This document shows, in pieces, positions 11,950-21,958 of a DNA stretch of 64,000 bases. The stretch is taken from positions 4,323,424-4,387,423 of the forward strand of contig CAJSYZ010000001.1 of the NCBI GenBank assembly GCA_910574455.1, in the 5' to 3' direction. How positions within the stretch are numbered: position 1 is the stretch's first letter; every line of letters starts with the position of its first letter. The stretch comes from Trichaptum fuscoviolaceum. Taxonomy: Eukaryota; Basidiomycota; Agaricomycetes; Hymenochaetales; Trichaptaceae. The position numbers and the translations under genes are program-made. The notes under the pieces were generated by a model, which made no database searches, had not been told where the DNA came from, and worked only from the letters and a program-made list of their open reading frames with translations.

Positions 11950-11969
11950 CTAACGTTAGCTAACGTTAG
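11950..11969. repeat. 20-bp perfect palindrome in a promoter region
   Basis: CTAACGTTAGCTAACGTTAG equals its own reverse complement and also consists of a tandem TAACGTTAGC unit. It sits 218 bp upstream of the second aprataxin-like ATG and about 90 bp upstream of its TATA box. A dimeric factor site or a cruciform is conceivable; function is unknown. Confidence 0.6.
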
Positions 11970-12059
11970 CTCTTGAGTTCTACGGACGTAAAACCGCCTG
12001 CCAGTGATACTGACAATGAGCGTCTTTCCCCCCTTTTCGCTTACTCCAGAGCTGGATAA

Positions 12060-12067
12060 TATAAAGG
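12060..12067 (+). promoter_or_regulatory. TATA box of aprataxin-like copy 2
   Basis: TATAAAGG lies 120 bp upstream of the ATG at 12187, preceded by a C/T-rich stretch. Confidence 0.5.
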
Positions 12068-12186
12068 GGAACAGTTACCCTCTCCGCTTCTGTTGACAAA
12101 GCTCTCCTTCCTCCAATATTCGAGTCAGCTACGACGGTCAGTGCGCTCTTATCCAGGCCGCGAACGAGTTTTCCCTAGCGACACCT

Positions 12187-13177
12187 ATGAAAGATACATT
12201 CGACATCGCGATATTCAGTAAATACGCAGAGAGGAGACATCCGGAGAAGTACCCACCAAATATCTATTTCCACCATACTGACCGCACCGTCACTGTCCTC
12301 GACGGATACCCAAAGTCATATTTCCATTTGCTCCTCATTCCACGTGTTGATGCAGCAGGGACTGGCTGGACAAAGCCGAACCTTGTTAACCTACAGACTC
12401 TCCTGAACTCTCCAGAGGTATCGAAGGCAGAAGCGCTCGATCTGCTTCTGATAATGAAGGAGGACGCGCTGGAGATCAAGGCCAGGGTTGAGGAGGAGAT
12501 GATTGAACGATTTGGATTCAAGTGGGATGTGTGGATGGGATTTCATGCTACGCCCTCCATGGAGTAGGTTTTCGGAGCGTTTGTAATCAGAGTCATTGGA
12601 ATGCAATGCTCATTGTTTCCTTTTTGTCTTTTATCTTCAGACATCTTCATCTGCATATCATTTCCAGTGATCTATGCGGGGATGGACTGAAGAAAGCGAG
12701 ACACTATAACTCGTTTCACCCGAAGCTTGGTTACTTCTTGCATCTTGATGACGTGCTTGAATGGTTTGAGGCCGTCGACACAGTCTATAGATCGGTGAGA
12801 TAGATTATCTTCTTGACTTCAAGTCAATCTTGTAATCTTGCCGATTAATTTCTTCACGATTACAGAAGAGGACCATGTACAGGAGCCAATATCGGGAGAA
12901 GCTAGATGAGCCTCTTCATTGCTTTTACGAGAATTGCTTCAAGAACTTCGATGATTTCAACTCCTTGAAAAAGCACCTCAAGGAGCACTTTGAGCGAATT
13001 TCTGTGGAAGAAAAGGCAAGGGCAGAGAGGCGGAAGAGAATCGAAGAACAGCTTGCTCGCCAAAGGCAGAGGCGCAAGATGGAGAAACAGAGAGAGGAAG
13101 AGCTTGAAGGAGACGATAATACGGGCAACGGCGTAGCTGCTGGATCCGGAGTCGAAGATCTCGGCATAGGCCAGTGA
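12187..13177 (+). CDS. Aprataxin-like HIT and zinc-finger protein, copy 2
   Basis: Tandem paralogue with the same three-exon layout. Exon 1 begins MKDTFDIAIFSKYAERR, then PPNIYFHHTDRTVTVLDGYPK and FHLLLIPR. The triad after intron 1 is HLHLHII, followed by RHYNSFHPKLGYFLHLDDV. The finger is spaced differently from copy 1: C-X4-C-X12-H-X3-H (HCFYENC ... HLKEH). The tail is a long Arg/Glu/Lys helix (EEKARAERRKRIEEQ) that copy 1 lacks. All catalytic histidines remain, so activity is likely. Both copies are clearly related across the whole HIT domain yet well diverged, so the duplication is not recent. Confidence 0.86.
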
Positions 13178-14370
13178 TGGTACATCGTTGTTTTTGACAG
13201 CATCAGGCGCCCGCGTGGGCCAACTGTGTATATCTTGTTCGAAGGTTCTCTCTGGATCCTCCTGTACACACCGTGACTGTACTGTGTATCGAATCCGCTT
13301 CCCGTTTTGCGGAACCTATTTATTTCGGCGTTGTATGTGTTTCACCTATCTTGCAGCTTTGGGATCACTCATGAACATCTGGTCCGCAGGATCGTAGCAC
13401 TTTGCCTGCTGCAACTTCGTGACTAATCGGAGAGCTATGCCTAATGGCCTCTAGATTCGTCACCCTATGCCCCGAGCTTCTATGACTGCGCAGTCAGATC
13501 TACTGCTTGTCCTAGGGCATCGAAGACCGCGGAATTCTATCTTCTGTCTTCTCTCTCTGGGTAGTCAAGTCGGTACATTGTTGTTTACACCGCTTCTGGA
13601 TCCCTGCGGCGGTTCATCATTCAATGCGACGAAGGCGATTTTGTTTTGCAGTTGCAGTTTGACATGCTGGTATCTTTGATGGGCGGGCGTCCTGTGTACT
13701 TTCTTAATCACTGACTCTTCTGTATTCGTGTAACCATACGTAGTTCCGCTTATTCGGTCCGCAGAACCTGAAACTTCATTCAAGGATCTTGAACATGTGC
13801 AAGGCTTTCCTGGCCATCGTCTTGATGTGTCTCGTCCTGTCCATGTAAACGTCACTTTACAGAGGTCGAGGATCGCAAAAGGACAATGGTTGTCATTGTG
13901 TAGATCCTCCCCATTGATCGGACCTGTCTCTCGTCCTTGGTTTCTTGTAAGGATCAGGCACGGAATATTTCCTATTATTCCCCTTTGTGAACAGTTAGGA
14001 TTGATGACATTTATCTCGTGCTTAGAGAATATATGGACCGATAACCGGACAGAATATACGAACATGGCTAATGAGCCACGTACAATATCGAAAGTGCCTG
14101 ATAGGTCTATCTTTGACAGAAAGAGTAAGGGATGGAATGAGCTGACTATTTGGAACGAGATAGATGGATCATACCATGAGAGGTACGACATCCAGTGCTA
14201 CCTGGAAAGCTAGTAGAGCATATTATAGGAGATATCTAAACGATGTCGCGATCGTATCTATGATACCCACTAATCAGCTAATCAAAATTATCCTCTATGG
14301 GTAAGGAAGGCTGGAAACACATACTGATCATAGCTATCCTGAAGATTGAAATGTCGATGGGCTATGACGA
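13178..14370. other. 1.2-kb region with overlapping ORFs of doubtful coding value
   Basis: A minus-strand frame at 13565-14191 (about 208 codons) overlaps a plus-strand frame at 13797-14213 (138 codons). Neither shows a domain I recognise. A plus-strand start near 13795 (MCKAFLAIVLMCLVLS) looks like a signal peptide but meets a stop with no good splice site. Either a small unknown secreted protein gene or non-coding DNA; I cannot decide. Confidence 0.3.
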
Positions 14371-14660
14371 CTACGTGTTCTGAAAGTACTGCCACCCCAC
14401 CCAATTGGCGATAACGAAGAAGACAGTCATTGGCACTACGAGTACAGAGAAGTACTTGTAGTGCGTGTCCTCGGCCAGAGCATCAAGCAACTAAAGGATC
14501 GTAACATGAGTTTTAAGGATTTGATGAACACGAACGGACATACATTTACTCCTGTCGGAGGAAGAAACGAACTGAAAAGCACAGCATACCCTGCGATAAT
14601 GAAGAAGAGAAGCGAAGCTGTGATAAGGAGATGACCTTCGTTGACAGAAACCGAGGCCAT
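14371..14660 (-). CDS. PIG-Y-like subunit of GPI-GlcNAc transferase
   Basis: Very short membrane subunit of the ER enzyme that makes GlcNAc-PI, the first GPI step. Exon 14660-14550 plus exon 14490-14371 gives 76 residues; animal PIG-Y is about 71. Exon 1 encodes a transmembrane helix (HLLITASLLFFIIAGYAVLF). Exon 2 encodes DTHYKYFSVLVVPMTVFFVI and then NWVGWQYFQNT, matching the family end with its conserved aromatic run around a W-x-G-x-x-x-F core. Two helices in a hairpin are expected. Identification rests on length, topology and the C-terminal motif. Confidence 0.75.
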
Positions 14661-15556
14661 TGCGGTGGCCTGAAAGGCTGAATCACTTTTCTATCCAGCC
14701 AGTCGAGGTCAGCTGCAAGCATGCAACTTGTCTCTCGTCGCACTTTTTCAAGCTATTTCGTTGGTCATATCGTGTGAGGGTCTATCGTTAGTGAATGTAC
14801 AGGTGGTCGTCAGTCATAACAAGACATGGTGAGTACTTAGGCTGATAGTATAGCGTGAGCCTGAGTAAACGTGACATAATATGCACACTCATGTTGAACA
14901 TCCAACTTATCCGTCATCCAGTCAGGCTTCTCCTCAGGCTTCCGAGTCAAGTTTCTCGAACCGGAAAGGATGGATTATCTTGAGCTCGTCAACACATCTT
15001 TCTGTTTTCGTGATTGCTATGCAAATCATGCAGTGCGTTTATGATTGTGGCAGTACCGTACCACTGGCAGTGCTACTAGTATCGGGATAACTTGTGTGTA
15101 CTGCCACTCCGAGTCTTCAAGAAAGCACACCCTGACTCTGCTTGCAAATTTCCAGCGCCCGAGTCTACTAGGGCAGATAGATGCGCGCTCTTGTCTAGGC
15201 TTGTACATAACTAAACAATGGGCGCTGAAGATAGGCACAACTGCCGAGATTAGGTCGCCGAAAATATGTACAAAAACGTGTTGCGCGGTAGAAGAAGTAG
15301 GATGGTCTTCTCTTTAACAACCACCACTCCGCTGCCGCAGGACAATTCAATCTATATTTGCCCGAATCAATAGTATAAGGCTGTGAATAAAGCCTGAGCT
15401 GTGCGTAGAATGTTTTCGTCGTGCTGTTCATAGGTCCATTCTAATTATATTATAGGTGGCGTTTGTGGTTCTGAATCCACAGTTACTAGACCTTGCGCGG
15501 AATAAAAACGTATAAGATCGTGGCTCTGACCCATACAGAACCCATCCCCCTTATCA
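14661..15556. other. Intergenic region upstream of the Gly/Ser-rich membrane protein
   Basis: About 900 bp without a convincing gene. Frames are short and overlap on both strands. An upstream exon carrying a signal peptide for the next gene may be hidden here, because that protein lacks one at its visible start. Confidence 0.4.
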
Positions 15557-17140
15557 TGATACTGCCCAGCTCAGAATTAGTCCACGGTTCCTCGCATAAT
15601 GATGCAGGCGATTTTCTAACTAGCATTGCAAATCCTTCTCCGTTACCATTCCCGAAGCTTTTCCCTCGTAAAGGTGGAGGGGGTCACGGTGGTGGCCATG
15701 GTAGTAGTGGAAAGGGCGGAGGCTCAAGCTCATCATCAAAGGGCAGCCCAGCAGCCTCTCATGGCGCATCATCTGCCTTCACCAGCTCGAGAAGCGCTGG
15801 CGGGTTTAGTGTCTCGAAATCTGGAAAAACAACCACAACAGCTACTGCATACTCCAATGGGGGTGGAAAGCAATTCACCCTAAGCTCAGATACACCATTC
15901 AGCGGACGCCTGGCTGGTGGTGGTGATAGGGTACGTGTGCCTCGACTTCAAGGCGTGTTCCTCATCTGACAGACGTCTAAACTCAATTGTTTCCGGATAT
16001 CTTTAGAGTACTGTTTATGGAACAACACGTTTCGGTAGCGGATACCCGTATGGTGGGTACGGGTACTATGTAGATTACAGGCCATTTCCCTACGGGTTTT
16101 ATCCAGTTTCTCCTGCGTACCATTACTATGGCGCTGACGAGGTATGCACTTTCCCAACTATGCGTCTTACCTTCGCGATCTTGAATATGGCGACTCGACT
16201 TTTCTAGTATCTGAACATGAACGAGACACAGAGACCCGGCGGTAATCTTGTTTCAGCTATCGTCCACCCCTCATGGAACACGAGTGTCACATACCGGCTT
16301 CTGGGGGATAACAATTCAGTTACCGCCGTCTTCGATGCATTAGTGGCGAATTGCTCTGTGGTCAACTCGTCTTCTGCGATTACAGCGTACACACCTTCGC
16401 CGATGACATGGCCTCTCCCAGAGCAAATTATACAGTACTACCGCGCGTCGACATTCGCACTTTCTCTGGACGGCTACAATAATACCGCATCATTGCCTGC
16501 AAACATGCCCGCGAATAACGACACGGCTCCATGGCCTCTCTCACAGGACTCGCCTTTACCAGCGGGACTGAACAACACGTTCTTGGTGTGCGTTAACACC
16601 ACAATCGGCGCCAGCGTCCCCCTAATTGACGTTGAGAGCCACAAACTCTCAGCCGGCCAGATTATCGAAATCGTTGGCTTGTCCATACAAGGAATCATTG
16701 TACTCAGCTGTATTCTGTGTTGGATCAGTAGCTGCTGTAGGAAACGCCGGGAAAGGAAAGATAAGAAAACGACACCAAGTAATTCATCCATCGAGCATAT
16801 CGCCGAAGACCTGTCGCTTAAGGAAATGGAAGCTGCCCAGGAGAGGAGGAGCAACACAGCTATAGGGGGTTGGTGGCCACGTACGCCCTTTGCTCGTAGT
16901 CTAGGGTACCGTGCCATTCAACCTGACTCTACGAATCTACCAGAAGCTGTAAAACATGAAGAGCATGGGAGTGAAGGGGAAACTTCCCAGTCTACGAAGG
17001 ACGATGCGACGAAGAGCATGGATGACTCCAGACCACCAGAATACAACGAAGCAAGCTCGGTCCCAATGCCTGGTGCCTTTGGATCTTCTTCGAAGAACAT
17101 TGGTGGTCCCCAGTTTCCGAAGCCATATTCACTTGATTGA
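15557..17140 (+). CDS. Gly/Ser-rich single-pass membrane protein of unknown function
   Basis: Three exons are visible. Exon 1 has a low-complexity Gly/His/Ser stretch (RKGGGGHGGGHGSSGKGGG) and Ser/Thr-rich sequence. Exon 2 (about 16007-16141) is Tyr/Gly-rich (YPYGGYGYYVDYRPFPYG). Exon 3 encodes a domain with many N-glycosylation sequons (NTS, NCS, NNT, NNTF) and paired cysteines, one transmembrane helix (IIEIVGLSIQGIIVLSCILC), a CCRKRRERK stop-transfer stretch and a polar cytosolic tail ending GPQFPKPYSLD. This architecture recurs in mushroom genomes but has no assigned function. The start at 15557 is uncertain because no signal peptide is seen there. Confidence 0.7.
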
Positions 17141-17544
17141 TGAAACGAAAGAATTTTGCCCAGTCCATCAAGTATACCCCGCTTTACGAGCCTGTGTTAT
17201 ATACCCTTTCCTCCTACAGCTTCACTCTCTTTTCTTTGGTTCGTGGACTATGAATTATGACTTTCCTCCTTTTCTTTGGTTTATGGACTATGAATTATGA
17301 CTATGGTTAATAAAGATATTCCATCTCTTAGTCTTGCTATGTTTCTATCAGTTTTGTGGCCAGAGACTTTGTGGACGACGAGTATATTAGCTTCAAAATG
17401 ATATTGTTTTGCAACGGGAAGGCAAAGCGGCGATAGATTATGAGACGAGTGACCATCAGTCTACGAAGTTGTCTTATCGCGTTGGAATATTTCCCCTGTC
17501 GGAATTGTAGTGAAAATGAGATCTTCAGGCTGAAAGATAGGAAT
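17141..17544. other. Convergent spacer with a short direct repeat
   Basis: 3' untranslated regions of the membrane protein and uS7m genes. A roughly 30-bp unit reading CTTTTCTTTGGTT..GGACTATGAATTATGACT occurs twice between about 17229 and 17302. No coding potential is seen. Confidence 0.55.
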
Positions 17545-18240
17545 TTACCTATTAACCATAGCAAGTTTATGCAGGGCATCCCTCGCGTTCAAGGCCTTGC
17601 TGGTTCCATTCAAGACGAGTACGATTTCCCGGGCCAACCGCTCCTCAACCGTTCGTCCGCCCCTCGACTCACTCTCCTTCAACATCCAGTGCACCGCCCT
17701 CCTCACCTGCTGCTTCTCTTTCAACGCAACCGGAATGATGATCTCCTTCGTCGCATGCCTGTGCCTCACAGTCCGGACGCTCGGTGACACCTTGAATATC
17801 GCCTCTCGGAGCAAGGGCAGCGGCTCGGCGCGTGTCAGGGTGTGCAGGAAGAGCAGCATGCGCTTGACGCGGCGCTCGGCTGTGTGCCGCTTCCCGTCGT
17901 GCTGGAGCGCAGAGGTGATGTACTGGATGAGCGGGTCCGCCGCGGGCGGGATGTCCAGGAAGATTTTGTGGTCTGGGAGGTCGAGGTATGCTGGTCGGTG
18001 TTTCGGTGTTGTCGGTTGAGGCAGGATGGGGTCGGATGAAGACGAAGGGACGGGCTCGACAGGCGCTGGCTGAGCGACTGAAATAAGTTCTTGTAATAGA
18101 GAACTTTTGGAGAGAAGACCGCCGTTGGACTCAGGCGTTGCGTCGGCTTCTCCTGGTTGTAGATTGTTAGGAATTGTTGTCATTCGGCGGACGTATCGAG
18201 CTGGTGCAAAAGCCAGAACTCGCTGTAAGCGCGATAGCAT
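17545..18240 (-). CDS. RSM7: Mitochondrial small-subunit ribosomal protein uS7m
   Basis: Single-exon gene of 231 residues. The N-terminus (MLSRLQRVLAFAPARYVRRM) is a strong mitochondrial presequence. A Ser/Pro-rich linker leads to the S7 domain at about residue 100: LIQYITSALQHDGKRHTAERR, then FKVSPSVRTVRHRHATKEIIIP and RRAVHWMLKE, ending ARDALHKLAMVNR. The HR-R-G-x-x-P-type strand of bacterial S7 is modified but recognisable. It assembles the head of the mitoribosomal small subunit at the 3' domain of the 12S-type rRNA. Confidence 0.88.
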   Translation of the reverse strand: MLSRLQRVLAFAPARYVRRMTTIPNNLQPGEADATPESNGGLLSKSSLLQELISVAQPAPVEPVPSSSSDPILPQPTTPKHRPAYLDLPDHKIFLDIPPAADPLIQYITSALQHDGKRHTAERRVKRMLLFLHTLTRAEPLPLLREAIFKVSPSVRTVRHRHATKEIIIPVALKEKQQVRRAVHWMLKESESRGGRTVEERLAREIVLVLNGTSKALNARDALHKLAMVNR

Positions 18241-18485
18241 ATTGACTTCACTCAGTTTTTATCGTCCTCAACCAGATTTCGTCAGTAGCGTAGCCCAGAA
18301 ATACTTAGAGTAAGACAATGTTAGTGGTAGTGGCTTGAGCAGCAAAAGCTGGCTAAGAAAAGTTGCATCTTCAAGTTGTTAGATTCTCAGGCTTTTGCCA
18401 AATATGTAATACAGTATTCCTTCCTTCAAGTTGTCGAACGTCCTACCTTCATTCATCATCTCGTCTCGACGAAAAATCATTCAGA

Positions 18486-19153
18486 ATGGAGGAAGGTACA
18501 AAGGCTAAGAGGACTGTTTTTGTCGGAGGTCTAGGCGATGATATCGACGAGGCCGCACTTTACGAATCGTTTCAAACTTTCGGTTAGTCAACTTCGACGT
18601 TGGACAAACCGTATGCTGAACAACGCAATCTCTTTGCAATGTATAGGCGACATCATTGAGGTGCAAATCCCTCCTGCCCAGACAAACACGTATCAGCGTG
18701 AAAACCGTTCGTCATTCCATCATCTTTGACTGCCCTCCATAATTTTGACACGCATTTTTCTTATGCATTCATAGAGCCTAAGCACCGTGGTTTCGCGTTC
18801 GTGACATTCGCGTCGTCGGGTGACGCTCAGGACGCTATCGACAACATGGACTTGAACGAACTACGAGGACGCGTTCTGCGCGTCAATCTTGCGCGTCCGC
18901 AGAAGATGGCCTTGCAAGGGTCAGGCAATCATGCGAGTGCGTATCCCATATCAATCGTACCTTCAGTTCGGTATACTCAAAACTGACATGTTTTGTATCT
19001 CTAATAGTTTGGGAATCAGAGGAATGGCTCAGAGAGAACGCCAAGCCGCTCGGACAGAGTGGTGGTGTTGGGGCACGGGCGGCTATTCGTTCGGGCTCAG
19101 GGGAACCAGAGAATGCGGACGGTGAGGATGGGGGCGAGGCAATGGAAGAGTGA
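18486..19153 (+). CDS. CYP33/PPIE-type RRM protein without the cyclophilin domain
   Basis: The RRM closely follows the N-terminal domain of cyclophilin [69 protein letters not shown]. Then IWESEEWL matches the Trp/Asp linker that joins the RRM to the cyclophilin part in animal PPIE. Here the frame continues into a Gly/Asp/Glu-rich tail and stops at 19153 (EEAMEE-type end), with no cyclophilin sequence following. Introns lie near 18583-18648, 18705-18774 and 18935-19006. A nuclear, spliceosome-associated RNA-binding role is inferred from the family. Confidence 0.82.
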
Positions 19154-19827
19154 GATACCCGTCTCGACTTGGGGGGAAAGGGCGCAAGTGAAGCAGGAGG
19201 AGCAGTTCGAGTGTCGCTTTCGGAGGAGCAAAAAGGGGCGAGTTGACCAGAACGACGAAGAAGACACCGTCAAAGCCTTTACGAATTGCCGCTAGCCAGT
19301 ATGGCTGTTCTCAAAAGATGTCTGAGAGCTTAACGACAAATGAAGCCTGGAAGTCATTCTTTTGCACTGCTCATCATCACAAGATTTCCGAGTCGGAGTA
19401 GGAGAGCGGGTAAAAAGGAGTTATAAGGGGCAATATTCAAGTCCTTGACCTTTTTGTCCTAACATCCCTGATGTTCGTTACAACCGAGTTCCGGATTATG
19501 CGTCGACGCTCGCACGATTCTCCACAACATGTCGCCTGCATTGGTGGGGTCGGTCCGAGGTCCCTCAAAGGCAATGTGGACCAAGCATTTCTATCTAAAG
19601 TGCGAGGAGGTACAGTAGGGGATTGAATTGTTGCTCAAAGCGTAGCACGGGCACTCACAATGCTCTTCCTGTTATGATTTTTGTCCTTCTAACAACAATG
19701 CGATTAGCTACTCTACTTACAATGTTAGTCTACGCGGAATACCAAATACTATACAGAATCATCCCATACGTATCATACAAACATCAGAGTCTCTTCAGAG
19801 CCTAAGTCTTTACCATGTAGTTAAGAG
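19154..19827. other. Convergent spacer before TAF13
   Basis: About 670 bp of 3' flanking DNA of the RRM gene and TAF13. No recognisable gene, repeat or RNA. Confidence 0.55.
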
Positions 19828-21195
19828 CTAGAAGTCTACCCCTCCACCACCCATCTCATCGTCGTTAAATTCTTTGCGTGCTCGCTTGATATCTTCTTGC
19901 ATGAAGAGCAGTTCTTCCATACGTGCGAGTTTCTTCGCGTCCGCTGGCCTTGAGAGTACGCGTCGCACATCCTCTATTTGCAAACGTTGCTTGCGCGAGG
20001 GGGTTAAAGCGCTCGAGCACTGTTATGGGGAAAATTTACCGTGTGGGATGCAAGTTAGGGAATGGAGCATTGCAAGGAGATGCGAAGCACCGGTCAAGTG
20101 ACAGGGCAACAATGATAGAATGCCACGGAGGAATGTGATGTTGATTTGGACAGCACAGTGGTGATGATGTGGTCGATTCGGAATGCAAGACGAGAATAAG
20201 CACAAGACCCGGAATGAAAATCAGAGAGATACGAACGCACCACGTCGATGATATACTCGATTAGAATCTCCTCCATGACGGCAACCGTGTCATTCGCCAC
20301 TTGCTTGTCATCACCGAAGGCGTACATCAGCTTGGGTACTACAGGGAAGCGAGTGAGCCAACCGTTTTAGCCGTATTGATGAACATAATGCACAAAGTAC
20401 AAGGTGTACAATTGTATAAAGAAGAAGGCATAAATATAGAATGAAATAGGGTGGGCGTGGCTGGCCAGCGCAGACGATCATTAATTTTAACATTTCTTGG
20501 CTAACGAGCGTTCAAGTAACGGCACTTTCCAGCGTGTAACGTGAACCCACCGGCGCCCATGAAGACGCATAAAGTACCGCGTGATAACGGTTTCCCGATG
20601 AATAGGAGGTATTCTAAGCTCAAAGCCAGTACATTCAGGAAGTCTGTCCACCACACGAATTGCTTGCATTAATGTGCTCCGGACAACACAAGGAAGTGTA
20701 GGTTTCCGCCCAAAAGAAGGTAAGAAGGCAGAGATGGAGAAGGAAGGTGAGTTGGAAGGTGACGGAAGGCTAGGACTCACGTTCTTTGGAGAAGAGTCCT
20801 CTGAGCTGCGACTTCCGCGAACCATGGCCACGAGTCGTTGTCCCTGTCGAATCGCGCGCTTGGGTGGGATTATATGTCGAGAATGTGGATGTTGTGCCAG
20901 CGGGCTGAGCAGTCGGAATTACAGCTATGGTTGCATTTTGCTGAGGTGTATTATTTGTAGGAGTTGGGTTGGTTGTAGTAGGAGCAGTAGGAGCAGCAGC
21001 AGCAGCGGCTGCGGCGGCCGCGGCTGCAGCTGCACTAGCTTGGGCAGTCCTGGCGGCGGCGGCCTGTTGTTGATAATAATTATACGCCCAGTATGCTTGG
21101 GCAGCCTGATAGCTGTTCGAGTCAGTGTATGAGGAGAACGTCTGATAGGGAGTAGTCTGTTGAGGAATCTGGTAGTGATAATGCCAGCCTGCCAT
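19828..21195 (-). CDS. TAF13: TFIID subunit TAF13 with a long Gln/Ala/Thr-rich N-terminus
   Basis: Histone-fold subunit of TFIID that pairs with TAF11. Exons 21195-20781, 20338-20241 and 20019-19828 sum to 705 nt, 234 residues. The histone fold spans the junctions: GLFSKELPKLMYAFGDDKQV, EEILIEYIIDVC, RLQIEDVRRVLSRPADAKK, LARMEELLFMQEDIKRARKE, ending GGGGVDF. Yeast and animal TAF13 are shorter at the N-terminus; here about 135 residues precede the fold, with YYQQQ, an uninterrupted run of about 15 alanines and Thr/Asn/Pro stretches. The first intron is 442 nt, unusually long for this window. Confidence 0.9.
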
Positions 21196-21958
21196 TGGAA
21201 TTGAAGACAGTTGTTGTGGACAGAGGTAAAGCAGTCGTGGGGACCGGTGTCCTAAACCGGGGATTGTTTGTGTCTCCAAACAAAGCGCGCTTGAGTAGCT
21301 TTCCTCGAAGTAGTGCCACTCTTCTCACCCTACCACTATCCTAATGCCTAGCTTTTGCTGTTTTTTGCAGCCTTTACCGTGTTTTGGCTCTGCTGTCCCA
21401 CCCTCCTTCGCCGTCGTCGCCATCGATATCGGCGATTGACTGCACTTGGCAGTTTGTTCGGACGTACCGCGGCGGCCAGCTGAACACAATCATCTTCCTG
21501 CTGGGAAAGGACGTACCATCTCCAGCCCGCCAGTGAGCAACGCAGTCCTAATGAGCCATCTTGAGCAAATGTGTTTTGTTCGTGGACGACTGCAGCATGA
21601 AAGATCTCGGCCTCGTCTCAGCCGCCCCTAGTTGTGATGCGATGTCGGACCCACATCGTGGTCGAATAAGCTCCTTATGCGGCTCCGCGCTTCATTATCA
21701 CTGTGTCCCTGCCGGCCACTATGCACTTTTCTAGCCAGCCTCCTACCCCGAGTTTCGGACCTGGAGGCCCTAATAGGAACAAGTGTTCTCGTGTACTATT
21801 GGTCCTAAGCGCAGTGAATCCGGAGGATCATATAAAACCTCCTCGGGAGGCTATACTTATGCATTTCATACTACACATCCTATCCCGTCTCCCATTCTAT
21901 CCATCTGTCCGTCGTTCTGAGGCACGGAAGCTCTTGCGCGATCGCGATCTCTCGGCCC
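21196..21958. other. Divergent promoter region between TAF13 and the kinase-like gene
   Basis: About 760 bp. It contains a TATA box for the plus-strand gene (listed) and no frame with domain evidence. Confidence 0.5.
21831..21837 (+). promoter_or_regulatory. TATA box of the kinase-like gene
   Basis: TATAAAA lies 128 bp upstream of the ATG at 21959 in an otherwise mixed-composition spacer. Confidence 0.5.

Larger units (their letters stand above)
11355..12186. other. Spacer between the two aprataxin-like genes
   Basis: Terminator region of copy 1 and promoter of copy 2. No reading frame with coding character is seen. It holds a 20-bp perfect palindrome and a TATA box, listed separately. Confidence 0.6.

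Noticed and set aside
13020..13177. Aprataxin copy 2 tail as a separate coiled-coil gene
   Set aside because: It is continuous with the zinc-finger exon in one frame.
8689..14660. GPI biosynthesis cluster (PIG-M and PIG-Y)
   Set aside because: Only two GPI genes, separated by unrelated repair genes; coincidence is more likely than a functional cluster.
15440..15480. tRNA B-box-like sequence (GGTTCTGAATCC)
   Set aside because: It has an extra base relative to the consensus and no A-box or cloverleaf can be formed around it.
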